A stretch of 64,000 nucleotides of DNA from Sinorhizobium meliloti (GTDB lineage Bacteria > Pseudomonadota > Alphaproteobacteria > Rhizobiales > Rhizobiaceae). How positions within the stretch are numbered: the first letter of the stretch is position 1; every line of letters begins with the position of its first letter. Shown here piece by piece: positions 18,601 to 27,214 of the stretch. The translations under genes were made by a program, and so were the position numbers. The stretch spans positions 186,001 through 250,000 of the forward strand of contig NZ_CP141214.1 in the NCBI RefSeq assembly GCF_035610345.1. Direction: 5' to 3'. Below the pieces are notes generated by a model, which saw only the letters and a program-made list of their open reading frames with translations, was not told the origin of the DNA and ran no database searches.

Positions 18601-19110
18601 TTATCTCTTCAAGCGCAGGACCATGATTAACTCGTCATTCTCCGCATCGTGACCCAGTAAGCCGTTCGGAATGCGGCCAACCTCTAGGAATCCGTGACGC
18701 TGATAGAAGCGTATCGCTGCCGAATTCTCGGCATTTACGGCAAGCTCCAGCTGCAGTGCTCCCCGGTCTCGTGCATGCTCCGTAACCTCATGCAAAAGGG
18801 TTGCCGCAACCCCGGTCCCTCGTTCGCCTTTCCGCACATACACGCTGACAAGCCTTGCACGATGCGCCATTTTCCTTGCACGCTCAAATCTTAGCCCCAT
18901 CATGCCGACGGGCTCACCATTCAAGAATGCGGCGAAAACTGGCTGGTCGAGATGTCGGCGCCATTCGCGGTCGGAGAGATGGACCCAATCGCCATATACA
19001 CTCGCAAACGAAAGCGGTTCATGTGAAAGCGCCTCCAGGCGTATGCGGCGAAACACGTCTACGTCCCGGACTGACAGGCGTCTGATTACCGCCTCTTCTT
19101 CAATCGACAC
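18601..19110 (-). CDS. GNAT family N-acetyltransferase
   Basis: 169 residues from a GTG start with GGAGG five bases upstream; the ATG further upstream at 19260 is unlikely because it overlaps the preceding gene without a ribosome-binding site. The acetyl-CoA loop is in SVYVRKGERGTGVAATLL, and the late N-S-A-A-I-R-F-Y motif is present. It lies 71 bases after the unassigned 469-residue gene, on the same strand as the LuxR-type unit, so it may be part of that operon. Acceptor unknown. Confidence 0.87.
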   Translation of the reverse strand: MSIEEEAVIRRLSVRDVDVFRRIRLEALSHEPLSFASVYGDWVHLSDREWRRHLDQPVFAAFLNGEPVGMMGLRFERARKMAHRARLVSVYVRKGERGTGVAATLLHEVTEHARDRGALQLELAVNAENSAAIRFYQRHGFLEVGRIPNGLLGHDAENDELIMVLRLKR

Positions 19111-19181
19111 ATCGACCTCCAACAAAAGTTCCAGGTCAGGTCGGACGAAATCCCAGCATCGAAGCCGCTCAGCATCCTCGA

Positions 19182-20591
19182 TCACGAGCCCGACCACTGC
19201 CACTCCTCGGACCCCAAGGTGATAGCTCCGCTGGCGATGTGCCCTGAAAGGTCCGCCCAAATCGGATCGCTGATGAAACTTGCGAGGTCACCGCTCGATT
19301 GCACCAAAGGCATCGCCGCGTATGTTTCAAGAGGCGTCTCGGCTCCTCTGAAGAGCTTGATCTCCCGGAAGGGATTGCCGTTGAGAGGCTTCAAGACACG
19401 ATGGCCCCAAAGCCCAGGTTGGTCGTCTTCACGCATTTCGGTCAGGAAATCGAAATCACCCGATCGCTCAAGCCCGATGGCGGCGAGATAGCGCATAAGC
19501 GGGTAGTAGATCGTCTGGCGACATCCCCCAAGCGCTCTCACGCCGGGCAAAATGGAAGTCACCAGGAACACAGTATAGAGGCTCGGCACGATCGCTCGCT
19601 GCCGAAGCGCCGCAGCGATGCTGTCCGGCCGGAACTTCACTTCGAAGTCCGACGGACACTTGGCCCTGAGGGCGTTGTCCTGGAGGCGGAGCGGAACAAT
19701 CCTCCCTTTTTCCATGCGCCAGAAGAGATCGGTCGTCCTGCGGACCCAACCCTGCCACGGTCCAATGTTCAGGCGATCCATGGAATCCAGGATGCTCTCG
19801 GCGACCTTTCCGTCTCCGATGAAATCAGCCGACATCCCGGATCCAGCGTCTTCGAGATGGTCGGCGACCAGGTCTGCGATGTCGAAATCATCGAGCTGAA
19901 GCAGCTTGATGGGGGAGGGGAGCTTGCCGCGCCAGAGGGTTTGATTGGCCGCCCTGATTGCGTCGGTCGCAGAAGCAAATTCCTCCGACGGCAGTTCGCC
20001 GAGGAGACCGGCGGCAGTGGCATTTGGTGCCGGATCGCCTTTGGCATTCGATAGCGCGAAGCGATAGGGACCATTCAACCCGCAGATGCTGAATGAATCC
20101 ATTCGGCTCCGGGGTAAGCCGAAGACGTTGAGGGGCTCGTCTTGAAGCCAGAGCCAGCCGGGACCCTTCTTTGCCTTTTCCGAGAAACTGACCGTCGAGG
20201 CATGATAGGTGATGTACCATTCGCGGCCATGGGCCTGCAGGCCTAGCAGGCTGAACAGATGCGTGTAGAACGCATCCGGCTCGATCAGCAGCAGGCAATG
20301 CGGACCGGTCTGCAGTACCGGTGCCCCCATCAACTGAAGGCTGGCGCTTCGAGCTTCCTCAGGGTCGTAACCGGATCTGAGAGCTGCCCGCTCGACGCAA
20401 CGGCATAGCAGCTCCATTGCATGGCGACGCGCGCAACACTCGGAATGGAATTTCTCGACGTCGTGGGCAACCGACGCGTAGTGTCGAAGGGGACATTCCC
20501 AATAGGAGGTAAGATGCGGCATCAAGGCAGACAACGTGCGGCGCACGTCGGCTGCGCTGCAATGTTCGCCGGCCTTTCCGATTATCGTCAT
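19182..20591 (-). CDS. Unassigned 469-residue protein of the LuxR-linked unit
   Basis: I do not recognise the family. The protein appears soluble, with no signal peptide or membrane helix. The first 80 residues contain several Cys and His (YWECPLRHYASVAHDVEKFHSECCARRH), which could bind metal. The middle contains aromatic-rich stretches (REWYITYHAS, GPGWLWLQDEPLNVFG) and the C-terminal part is acidic and helical. Its ATG overlaps the methyltransferase-like stop by four bases, so the two are translationally coupled and probably act together. Possible roles are a biosynthetic or modifying enzyme under LuxR control; that is inference from context only. Confidence 0.8.
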   Translation of the reverse strand: MTIIGKAGEHCSAADVRRTLSALMPHLTSYWECPLRHYASVAHDVEKFHSECCARRHAMELLCRCVERAALRSGYDPEEARSASLQLMGAPVLQTGPHCLLLIEPDAFYTHLFSLLGLQAHGREWYITYHASTVSFSEKAKKGPGWLWLQDEPLNVFGLPRSRMDSFSICGLNGPYRFALSNAKGDPAPNATAAGLLGELPSEEFASATDAIRAANQTLWRGKLPSPIKLLQLDDFDIADLVADHLEDAGSGMSADFIGDGKVAESILDSMDRLNIGPWQGWVRRTTDLFWRMEKGRIVPLRLQDNALRAKCPSDFEVKFRPDSIAAALRQRAIVPSLYTVFLVTSILPGVRALGGCRQTIYYPLMRYLAAIGLERSGDFDFLTEMREDDQPGLWGHRVLKPLNGNPFREIKLFRGAETPLETYAAMPLVQSSGDLASFISDPIWADLSGHIASGAITLGSEEWQWSGS

Positions 20592-21658
20592 TTCATGACG
20601 CCGAGCTTGGGGGCGAGCAGCATCATGGTATTCGCGCTACGCCACGTCAGATGAGGAGCCAAGGCCTCTGCCTCGGTATCGATGATCGCCGCTGGCAATC
20701 GTTCGTAGCAATAGTTCGGTGGAATTGCCGGCTTCACCATCAGCGAAACCAATTCCAACATGGAAGCGCGGGAGTTGGATGACACGATGGTGTAGAAATT
20801 CCCGCTGTTCCAGGTCAGCACTGAGTATCGGAAAAACGCCCGCAGAGCGGCTACCGTGGTCGCCAGATCGACTTGAAGATCCGTCATCGTGTTAAGGACT
20901 TCATCCTTTTTCTTGGAGATGTGACCTGTGGAGAAGAATCGGGTCTTGAAAAGCTCGTCCTTCTGCCGCTCGCGTTCCTCATAGATGTCGTGGTCTTCAT
21001 GCGCGAGCTTCTGCACCTGCACGAGGAGACCGCCAGACCGGATGCGAGGAACAACGAACTCCAGCTGCTTTAGCCGATCACGGTCGTACATCTGAAACGT
21101 CGTGTCTTCCAACAGCACGTCAAAGCCGCCCCGAAATGGGAGAAGATCCTTGTCGGTCGCGTATCGATCGTCGTCCAACTCAAAGAATGGGCCGTGGAAG
21201 AAGTGCGCGTGCTCGCTTCCCCGGTTCGCGAAGAACGACGCTCGATTGGCTGCGGTTGGACTGCAGCAGAGCGCCTCGATGCGACCATCGCCAAGCGTGG
21301 CGAGCGTGCGCGCGAGGCAACCGGTGCCCGTGCCCAGCGTGTATATTGTCGTTGGGGAGGCGTTGCGCGCCCAGGTCCTTAAGGCGAAGGAAAGTAGTGC
21401 AGCACCCAGACGGCACTCCTCTTCAAGCCTATAGGGAATACTGGCAAAGTAATGGCTGTCAAAATTACCCCAAAGACGCCGATGCGTATCCGCGAAAATT
21501 GCGCTCTCGAGATCAAAGTCGAGCAGGCTCATGTCGATTTTCGGTTCGGCAAGGTCCGGTGCTCCACCCTTTCCGCTGGCGGTTCTTTCGAAGAACTCTG
21601 CGAACGCGGTAAGTCTGGGAGCATTCCGCCAGTGTTCAATAGTTATTCGATCCACCAT
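20588..21658 (-). CDS. SAM-dependent methyltransferase-like protein
   Basis: 356 residues from an ATG with GGGAGGT five bases upstream; longer starts at 21697 and 21706 lack such a site. The Rossmann glycine motif is at the stretch TIYTLGTGTGCLAR (around residue 105), followed by an acidic region and FDVLLEDTTF, matching class I methyltransferases. The later part (SGGLLVQVQK, then a long helical segment and WNSGNFYTIVSS) is larger than a minimal methyltransferase, so a substrate domain is present. Acceptor unknown. Sits between the LuxR-type regulator and the overlapping 469-residue gene. Confidence 0.7.
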   Translation of the reverse strand: MVDRITIEHWRNAPRLTAFAEFFERTASGKGGAPDLAEPKIDMSLLDFDLESAIFADTHRRLWGNFDSHYFASIPYRLEEECRLGAALLSFALRTWARNASPTTIYTLGTGTGCLARTLATLGDGRIEALCCSPTAANRASFFANRGSEHAHFFHGPFFELDDDRYATDKDLLPFRGGFDVLLEDTTFQMYDRDRLKQLEFVVPRIRSGGLLVQVQKLAHEDHDIYEERERQKDELFKTRFFSTGHISKKKDEVLNTMTDLQVDLATTVAALRAFFRYSVLTWNSGNFYTIVSSNSRASMLELVSLMVKPAIPPNYCYERLPAAIIDTEAEALAPHLTWRSANTMMLLAPKLGVMK

Positions 21659-21793
21659 CGCTACCTCCCGATATAGCCGTCGGGTGGCGTGCTTCATCTC
21701 AGCCATCGTCGAGATGTTTTATTTGCCGCCCGCATCTGCCATGCGTGAGCTTCCGATCTCATCTGTGGACCGAGCGGAGCGGGTAGCCAATCT

Positions 21794-21809
21794 ACCTAAT
21801 TCGGGAGGT
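21794..21809. promoter_or_regulatory. Possible LuxR-type box upstream of the methyltransferase-like gene
   Basis: ACCT and AGGT arms separated by eight bases lie about 140 bases upstream of the methyltransferase start and downstream of the luxR-type gene. The outer arms match the ends of ACCTG...CAGGT lux boxes but the inner bases do not. Weak evidence. Confidence 0.25.
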
Positions 21810-21865
21810 TGACCTTCCGGGAATGTCGAAAGAGAGGGACGGGCCGCGAATGCGATCGCGCGCGG

Positions 21866-22597
21866 TCAGATTTTGATCAGCTCGAGGAAGCTTGCCTTGG
21901 CAACGGCGTGATAACTTGTAAAAGCACCGAGTTTTTGTCTTGCCGATCGCAGGTACAACTTCACCGCGTTTTCTGAGATGCCTAGATCCGCTGCTATTTG
22001 TTTGGAAATCCGACCTGTTGCAAGAAGCTGAAGGCACTGGCTTTCGCGCCTGGAGAGGTTCCGGTAGCGGCCAATCTCTCGAAGACCGCTTGCAGACATC
22101 ATCGTCTCATGAAGATAGTGGGAAAGGATCTGCAGCTCGTGAATGCTCGAAGCGCGTAGCCGCGACCAGTCGCGCTTGGGCAGGTTCGAGGTCACGGAAA
22201 AGAGAGACCGTTCGCCTTTCGAGCCTCGGATGGGGATCGTCAAGCCGTAGGGGCCAATATCGTAGGAACGCGCTTCCTTAAACAATCGGTAAACCTGTGC
22301 TGACCGCCGATCGAGAGAGGACCAGTCCACCGGGAGGAACCCCCAACGGACGACGTCAATCACCGGGTCTATGTCTAAATAGCCCTTGTCGATGTATGTC
22401 TCAGTCCACGTATCTGGATATGTCGTGCAGTAGTCGGGGTACAAACCCGACCTGCCTCCGTTGCGAACCACAAGCAATGTCATGTGCGACAGGCCGTGTC
22501 GCACGCAAAGTTCGCACAATGCGGGGTGAAGGTCCTCGCGATGCTTCGCTGCGTGGAGCGTCCTCAGGGACAGTGAGAGTCTGCGGTTGTCGACCAT
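21866..22597 (-). CDS. LuxR family regulator with autoinducer-binding domain (LuxR solo)
   Basis: 243 residues. The N-terminal domain keeps the residues that line the acyl-homoserine-lactone pocket of TraR/LuxR: Trp64, Tyr68, Asp77, Pro78, Trp92 and a Gly near 118, with the expected spacing (W-x3-Y, D-P, 15 residues from Asp to Trp). The C-terminal LuxR HTH is at about residues 180-235 (RISKQIAADLGISENAVKLYLRSARQKLGA). No LuxI-type synthase is in the window, so it is a solo as far as can be seen. The downstream methyltransferase-like and unassigned genes are its likely targets. No strong ribosome-binding site precedes the ATG. Confidence 0.9.
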   Translation of the reverse strand: MVDNRRLSLSLRTLHAAKHREDLHPALCELCVRHGLSHMTLLVVRNGGRSGLYPDYCTTYPDTWTETYIDKGYLDIDPVIDVVRWGFLPVDWSSLDRRSAQVYRLFKEARSYDIGPYGLTIPIRGSKGERSLFSVTSNLPKRDWSRLRASSIHELQILSHYLHETMMSASGLREIGRYRNLSRRESQCLQLLATGRISKQIAADLGISENAVKLYLRSARQKLGAFTSYHAVAKASFLELIKI

Positions 22598-22645
22598 CGG
22601 TGGAAATTTCAGTTTGCTGCCAACGCTCTGTGTTTCGGCCCTGAC

Positions 22646-22661
22646 TGTTCAGATCGGAGAA
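22646..22661. promoter_or_regulatory. tra-box-like element upstream of the LuxR gene
   Basis: TGTTCAGATCGGAGAA matches the Agrobacterium TraR box core TGTGCAGATCTGCACA at 11 of 16 positions, including the left half and the GATC centre. It lies about 50 bases upstream of the LuxR-type ATG. Suggests autoregulation, but the right half-site is poor. Confidence 0.35.
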
Positions 22662-23203
22662 CCGGATCTTAGTGGCAGCGCTCGGGCAGCGAAATTGTAG
22701 GAAGATGCAAGTGGCCGAAGTCGTCGCCAGTGCGCAATCTCATTGGGTTCACGTTGGATGAGGTGCAAGGACTTTGGGTAAAAACGGGGAGCTGGTGTTC
22801 TTACCTTCGGCGTCGGCGTCAGAGCTAACAAGAACTCAGGAGGGGGCTCGGCGGGTAGGTATTGAGCTGGCATCCAGTTCTTTCGCATCGTCACGGTCGG
22901 GGTATTCAACCGCTCTCGAACCTCCAGGTAACGCTCGGCCACTTGGCCGAGCTGACAATCCTCTATCTCGAGCGGCAGATCACTGGCGAGGTACGCCCAT
23001 GGCGCCGCTGCCTAAGCCAGCTTGCGGGGTTTGACCCGCCATGGCTGCGGCACCATCACCCGCGGTCGCGTCGGGAGCCTCGTTTCTCGTCCCTGAAGCT
23101 TGCGCCGAGAGGACAGATCATCCGGGCGCCCTAACGGGCGGTCTCATAAAGCGTCGTTGAAAGGCGCCTCGGCAGCGCGCGATGCCTTCGCCACCACCAC
23201 CCA
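22662..23203. other. Intergenic stretch without a convincing gene
   Basis: Small frames on both strands (for example 22649-22942 minus and 22862-23134 plus) show no family resemblance, ribosome-binding site or coding-like composition. The region separates the tail of the molybdenum hydroxylase gene from the LuxR promoter. A CGCCC/GGGCG dyad around 23128 might be part of a terminator, but no U-run is seen. Confidence 0.4.
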
Positions 23204-25375
23204 TCAAACGCCGAGGCTGTTGTTCTTCAACGGCAATTGTCGGATGCGCTTGCCAGTGGCCGCAAAGACCGCATTCAGAACCGCTGGTCCCGCTACCGCG
23301 ATCGTCGGCTCGCCGACGCCGCCCCAGAAATTCCCCGATGGCATGAGAATGGTTTCGACGGCCGGCATCTGGTCCATACGCATGACCTCGTAGGTATCGA
23401 AATTCTCCTGTTCGACGCGACCGCCATTGATCGTGCACTCTCCATAGAGACAGGCTGAAAGACCATAGACGAACGAGCCCTCCACCTGCCGCTCGGCTTG
23501 GGCGGGATTTACAATGTGGCCCGGGTCCGTCGCCGCGACGATGCGGTGGATCTTAAGCTGACCGTCTGTGACCGAGACTTCCGCCGCGGCTGCGACGTAG
23601 CTGCCGAATCCCATGATCTGGGCAAGGCCGCGATGGATCCCGTTTCCTGCCGGCTTTTCCCAGCCGACCCGTTCGGCGACTGCCTCGAGAACGGCAAGGT
23701 GCTTGGGATGGTCGACGAGCAGCTTGCGGCGGAATTCGAGTGGATCGATGCCGGCCTCATGCGCCAGTTCATCGATGAAGCACTCGACGTAAAGCGCGTT
23801 CTGATTGAGGTTAACCCCACGCCAGAAACCGGGAGGAACTGGCGGATTGCGCATGGCGTAATCAATCAGGAGATTGGGAATGGTGTAGCCAAAGGCGCCC
23901 TCCGTCCCGCCATCGTTCAGACCTTGGAAGACGGCCGGATCGCGACCGGTTTCGCGCACTTCGGCGCGAAGTGGCCACAGAATTGACTGGCCGCTGATCC
24001 GCATATGAAGAGCAGCCACGTTACCACTGGCGTCGAGCGCAGCTCTGAAACGACATTGCGTTACCGGGTGGTAGGCACCGTGAAGCATGTCCTCTTCGCG
24101 CGACCAGATCAGCTTCACCGGTGTGCCCGGGAGTTCCTTCGCGAGCTTTACAGCCTGACGGACGTATTCCTGATAGTTGCCGCGCCTGCCGAAGCCGCCG
24201 CCGAGGTGGAGCTTGTAGACCTCGCATTGCTCGATCTGCAGGCCGGATGCTTCGGCCGCGGCGGCAAGGCTCATCTCTCCGTTTTGTGTTGGCACCCAGA
24301 CTTCGCATTTGTCCGTCGTATATCGCGCCGTAGCGTTCATCGGCTCCATGGTGGCATGGGCTTGGTACGGAAAGGAGTAGGTCGCCGTCACCACTTTGGC
24401 GTCGCCGTCAAGCACGGCGCGCGCATCGCCGATCGCCGTGCCAGCGACGACGTCCTCCGCATCCAGTCCTTCTCTCAGCATCGCGGCAATCGTTTCGCTG
24501 GTGACGTTCGTGTTCGGGCCTTCATCCCAAACGATCGGCAGCGCATTAAGGGCGGAATGCGCCTGCCACCACGTGTCGGCAACGACGGCAACGGCCGTGT
24601 CATCGACCTGGACGACCTTTCGTACGCCGGGCATTCCAGATACGACCGTCGCGTCGAAGCTTGCAACTTTGCCTCCAAAGACCGGGCAGGCCTTGATCGA
24701 GGCGTTCAACATGCCCGGTAACGTCAGATCTACGCCATAAATCTGTTTGCCTATGAGCTTGTCGCGCGTGTCGAGCCTCGGTAGCGGCTTTCCGGCGATC
24801 TTCCACTCCCGCGGTGCTTTTAGAGCGATGTTCGTCGGCAGCGGCATCTGTGCGGCTAGCGAGGTGACCGTGCCGTAAGTGACGGTGCGACCCGAAGAAG
24901 CGTGGGTGATGACACTGTTCGCGGCCGAGCACTCGTCCGCGGGCACCTCCCAAAGGCTCGCGGCAGCTGAGATGAGCATTTGCCGTGCGGCCGCTCCGCC
25001 CTCGCGCACATATTGGTGTGACTCACGAATACCGCGGCTGCCGCCGGTCGAGAAGCTGCCCCAAACGCGGTTTCGCCTTAGGCTGTCCCCGGGAGTGGGA
25101 TATTCGGTGGTCACTTTCGACCAATCGCACTCGAGCTCTTCGGCCACAAGTTGTGCGAGACCAGTCAATGTTCCCTGGCCCATTTCCGAACGAGCGATGC
25201 GGATCACCACGGTGTCATCCGGGCGGATGAGCACCCAAGCGTTGATCTCAGGAAGGACGGCGGAGCGCCCCTCAGCCTGCGCCGCAAAGGGCACATGGAA
25301 GCCGAGCGAGAGGCCGCCGGCCGTGGCGGCGGTGCCAATGAGGAATTTGCGGCGCGACAAGGTTGCGACTGTCAT
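23204..25375 (-). CDS. Molybdopterin-binding subunit of xanthine dehydrogenase-family hydroxylase (IorB type)
   Basis: 723 residues with a twin-arginine signal (SRRKFLIGTAATAGG), so the enzyme is exported folded to the periplasm. Molybdopterin motifs include GGGFGRRGNYQEYV, and the catalytic Glu is in GVGEP near the C-terminus. It belongs to the isoquinoline 1-oxidoreductase/aldehyde dehydrogenase subgroup in which this large subunit pairs with a separate 2Fe-2S subunit and a cytochrome c. Those two genes lie directly upstream on the same strand (10-base gap to the 2Fe-2S gene). The substrate, an aldehyde or N-heterocycle, cannot be fixed from sequence. Confidence 0.92.
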   Translation of the reverse strand: MTVATLSRRKFLIGTAATAGGLSLGFHVPFAAQAEGRSAVLPEINAWVLIRPDDTVVIRIARSEMGQGTLTGLAQLVAEELECDWSKVTTEYPTPGDSLRRNRVWGSFSTGGSRGIRESHQYVREGGAAARQMLISAAASLWEVPADECSAANSVITHASSGRTVTYGTVTSLAAQMPLPTNIALKAPREWKIAGKPLPRLDTRDKLIGKQIYGVDLTLPGMLNASIKACPVFGGKVASFDATVVSGMPGVRKVVQVDDTAVAVVADTWWQAHSALNALPIVWDEGPNTNVTSETIAAMLREGLDAEDVVAGTAIGDARAVLDGDAKVVTATYSFPYQAHATMEPMNATARYTTDKCEVWVPTQNGEMSLAAAAEASGLQIEQCEVYKLHLGGGFGRRGNYQEYVRQAVKLAKELPGTPVKLIWSREEDMLHGAYHPVTQCRFRAALDASGNVAALHMRISGQSILWPLRAEVRETGRDPAVFQGLNDGGTEGAFGYTIPNLLIDYAMRNPPVPPGFWRGVNLNQNALYVECFIDELAHEAGIDPLEFRRKLLVDHPKHLAVLEAVAERVGWEKPAGNGIHRGLAQIMGFGSYVAAAAEVSVTDGQLKIHRIVAATDPGHIVNPAQAERQVEGSFVYGLSACLYGECTINGGRVEQENFDTYEVMRMDQMPAVETILMPSGNFWGGVGEPTIAVAGPAVLNAVFAATGKRIRQLPLKNNSLGV

Positions 25376-25385
25376 GGTCAGGTCC

Positions 25386-25856
25386 TCATCTTTTCTGGGA
25401 TGCGCTGGCGGTTTCAGCGGCGAGTTTGATGGCGGCGCGGACGCGGTTATAGGTCCCGCAGCGACAAATGTTGGTAATCTCGGCGCTAATATCGTCGTCG
25501 CTCGGGCTTGGCGTGCTGCTGATGAGGGCGGCGGCCGCCATGATCATGCCAGCTTGACAGTATCCACATTGTGGAACGTCGAGCGCCAGCCATGCCTGCT
25601 GGACCGGATGGGAGCCGTCCTCGGACAGGCCTTCGATCGTGACGATCTTTTGACCTGATTCTACTGCACTGACCGGCAACGCGCAGGAGCGCGTCGCAAC
25701 ACCGTCTATATGGACTGTGCAGGCGCCGCATTGCGCTATCCCGCAGCCGAATTTGGTGCCGGTCAGACCTACCTGTTCGCGTAGTACCCAAAGAAGGGGG
25801 GTCTCGGGATCTACCTCAATATTCCGCGTCTCGCCGTTGATGGTCAATTGAGCCAT
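25386..25856 (-). CDS. 2Fe-2S subunit of molybdenum hydroxylase (IorA type)
   Basis: 156 residues holding two 2Fe-2S clusters. The plant-ferredoxin type uses Cys38, Cys43, Cys46 and Cys58 (CGIAQCGAC); the second, all-helical type uses Cys97, Cys100, Cys131 and Cys133 (CGYCQAG, CRCGTY). It passes electrons from molybdenum toward the cytochrome c encoded upstream. It lacks its own signal and is probably carried across the membrane with the Tat-signal large subunit. Family-typical length. Confidence 0.94.
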   Translation of the reverse strand: MAQLTINGETRNIEVDPETPLLWVLREQVGLTGTKFGCGIAQCGACTVHIDGVATRSCALPVSAVESGQKIVTIEGLSEDGSHPVQQAWLALDVPQCGYCQAGMIMAAAALISSTPSPSDDDISAEITNICRCGTYNRVRAAIKLAAETASASQKR

Positions 25857-25931
25857 GATACCTTTCCTTGCCGGGTTAGCGGCGGCGAACCGCCAGCGAT
25901 TGCTTGAACGTTGACCAGTCGCATGCTTGCC

Positions 25932-26324
25932 TCACTGGGTCGTCTCGCCAGGATTGCTCCGCAGATAGGAGATGATCGCCGATCGCTGCGCCGCGTCGCG
26001 AATGCTGACGCTCATCGTGGTGCCCGGCACAGCCTGGCGTGGATTGTTTAAGTAGTCTTGCAGACGCTCTTCGTCCCAGACGAATCCCGATGCGCTGAGT
26101 GCCTTCGAGTAGCGAGCGCCTTCCACACTACCGGCTGAGCGGCCAACGAGCCCGGATAGATGCGGACCGACACGGTTTTCGCCCGGATTCAGGCTGTGGC
26201 AGGAGGCGCAGCGGATGCGGAAAAGTCTCTCTCCTTCGGCAGCCGCCGGTTCCTGTGCCGGGCTTGCGCCAGGACAGAGCAGGGCACCGAGAATGGGAGC
26301 GGAGATCAGATGCTTGTTTTTCAT
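25932..26324 (-). CDS. Periplasmic c-type cytochrome, electron acceptor of the hydroxylase
   Basis: 130 residues from an ATG with GAGGA upstream. Sec signal (KNKHLISAPILGALLCPGASPAQ), heme motif CASCH (Cys39, Cys42, His43), and an axial Met in TTMSV near residue 100, as in small class I cytochromes. First gene of the cytochrome c, 2Fe-2S, molybdenum subunit run, the standard arrangement of periplasmic aldehyde-type hydroxylases that feed electrons into the respiratory chain. Confidence 0.92.
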   Translation of the reverse strand: MKNKHLISAPILGALLCPGASPAQEPAAAEGERLFRIRCASCHSLNPGENRVGPHLSGLVGRSAGSVEGARYSKALSASGFVWDEERLQDYLNNPRQAVPGTTMSVSIRDAAQRSAIISYLRSNPGETTQ

Positions 26325-26798
26325 GAACAATCCTCGGAGTTGGCGGCTGCGAGGTAGGGCATGAACACCTCCCATGCAGATCGCTTCGACAACCGAAGGA
26401 TAGTTGGCGTTTGTCGCAGAGATTTGCCGGTGGAACCGCCGAGTTGTAACGAATTATCTCAAAGCATGCTGGATGAGGCCGCGCGCGAGACAGGCTGGCC
26501 TGGTGCCACAGGCGCAGGGCGATCGAGTTCCCACGCCACGACGGTTGGTTTGGCGCTGCGGCTTTGCTCCGCCCGCGCGAGTTTCCCTGGTGAAAGTGTC
26601 AAGCTGAATTTCGGCTCTGCTGAGCTTTGTTTTTGACGGATATTCGGCCGCTACTCGGATTTGAGTTATATTTCCGGCACCTTACACTAAGCTGTCCGAC
26701 ACATGCTGATACAAATTACCATAGAATCTGGGAAAATATTGCGACAAGTTGCGGCTAAGCTTCAACCATCAAATCATCCCTCAAGAAAGTTCTGAAGC
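26325..26798. other. Gene-free, AT-richer promoter region
   Basis: No gene with family support. Bases 26640-26800 are clearly more AT-rich than the surroundings and probably contain the promoters of the cytochrome operon and of the small gene starting at 26799. No clear dyad or known box was identified. Confidence 0.4.
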
Positions 26799-27062
26799 AT
26801 GAAACGTAAACTCGTCGAGAGTGAGCCTGGGTATCTTCGTGATCGCCGTGAAGCTGGTGCGCGGCCAGCGGCGAATGTATTAGCGGGTTTACTGCTGAGT
26901 GCAGCTTCGATCCTTTGCGCCGCGATGATTGTTCCGGCGGCTGACCTTACCGAAGAGACTTGCGCGGCTCAGACAGAAAGTGCCGAAAAACAAGCGCCGT
27001 GCCTGAAGCTGGCGCCGGCTCAGGCTTACGGCGTGCAATCGTCATTGCGGCACACAAGCTGA
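26799..27062 (+). CDS. Small hypothetical protein with one membrane/signal segment
   Basis: 87 residues: a charged leader, a hydrophobic segment at about residues 27-48 (VLAGLLLSAASILCAAMIVPAA), then a short tail with two Cys (ETCAAQ, APCLKL). AAGAAAG precedes the ATG. No family recognised. The two Cys after an export-type segment would suit a small periplasmic disulfide protein, but the frame may be non-coding. Confidence 0.35.
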   Translation: MKRKLVESEPGYLRDRREAGARPAANVLAGLLLSAASILCAAMIVPAADLTEETCAAQTESAEKQAPCLKLAPAQAYGVQSSLRHTS

Positions 27063-27214
27063 AAAGCCGCCAATCAGGGAAGGGCGCGGCCGCACACATC
27101 GCCATTGCACCGCCGGGATGCGGTATGCGCTCGTCGCCGATCTGGACGGTAGGGTTGCCGCTATCCGCGCAAGGGCGGCCGGAACGCCTTGTCCACAGCC
27201 AAGGTAGCAGCGCT

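Noticed and set aside
22649..22942. Minus-strand 97-codon frame upstream of the LuxR gene
   Set aside because: Pro/Arg-rich, no ribosome-binding site, no known family; would also overlap the LuxR promoter region.
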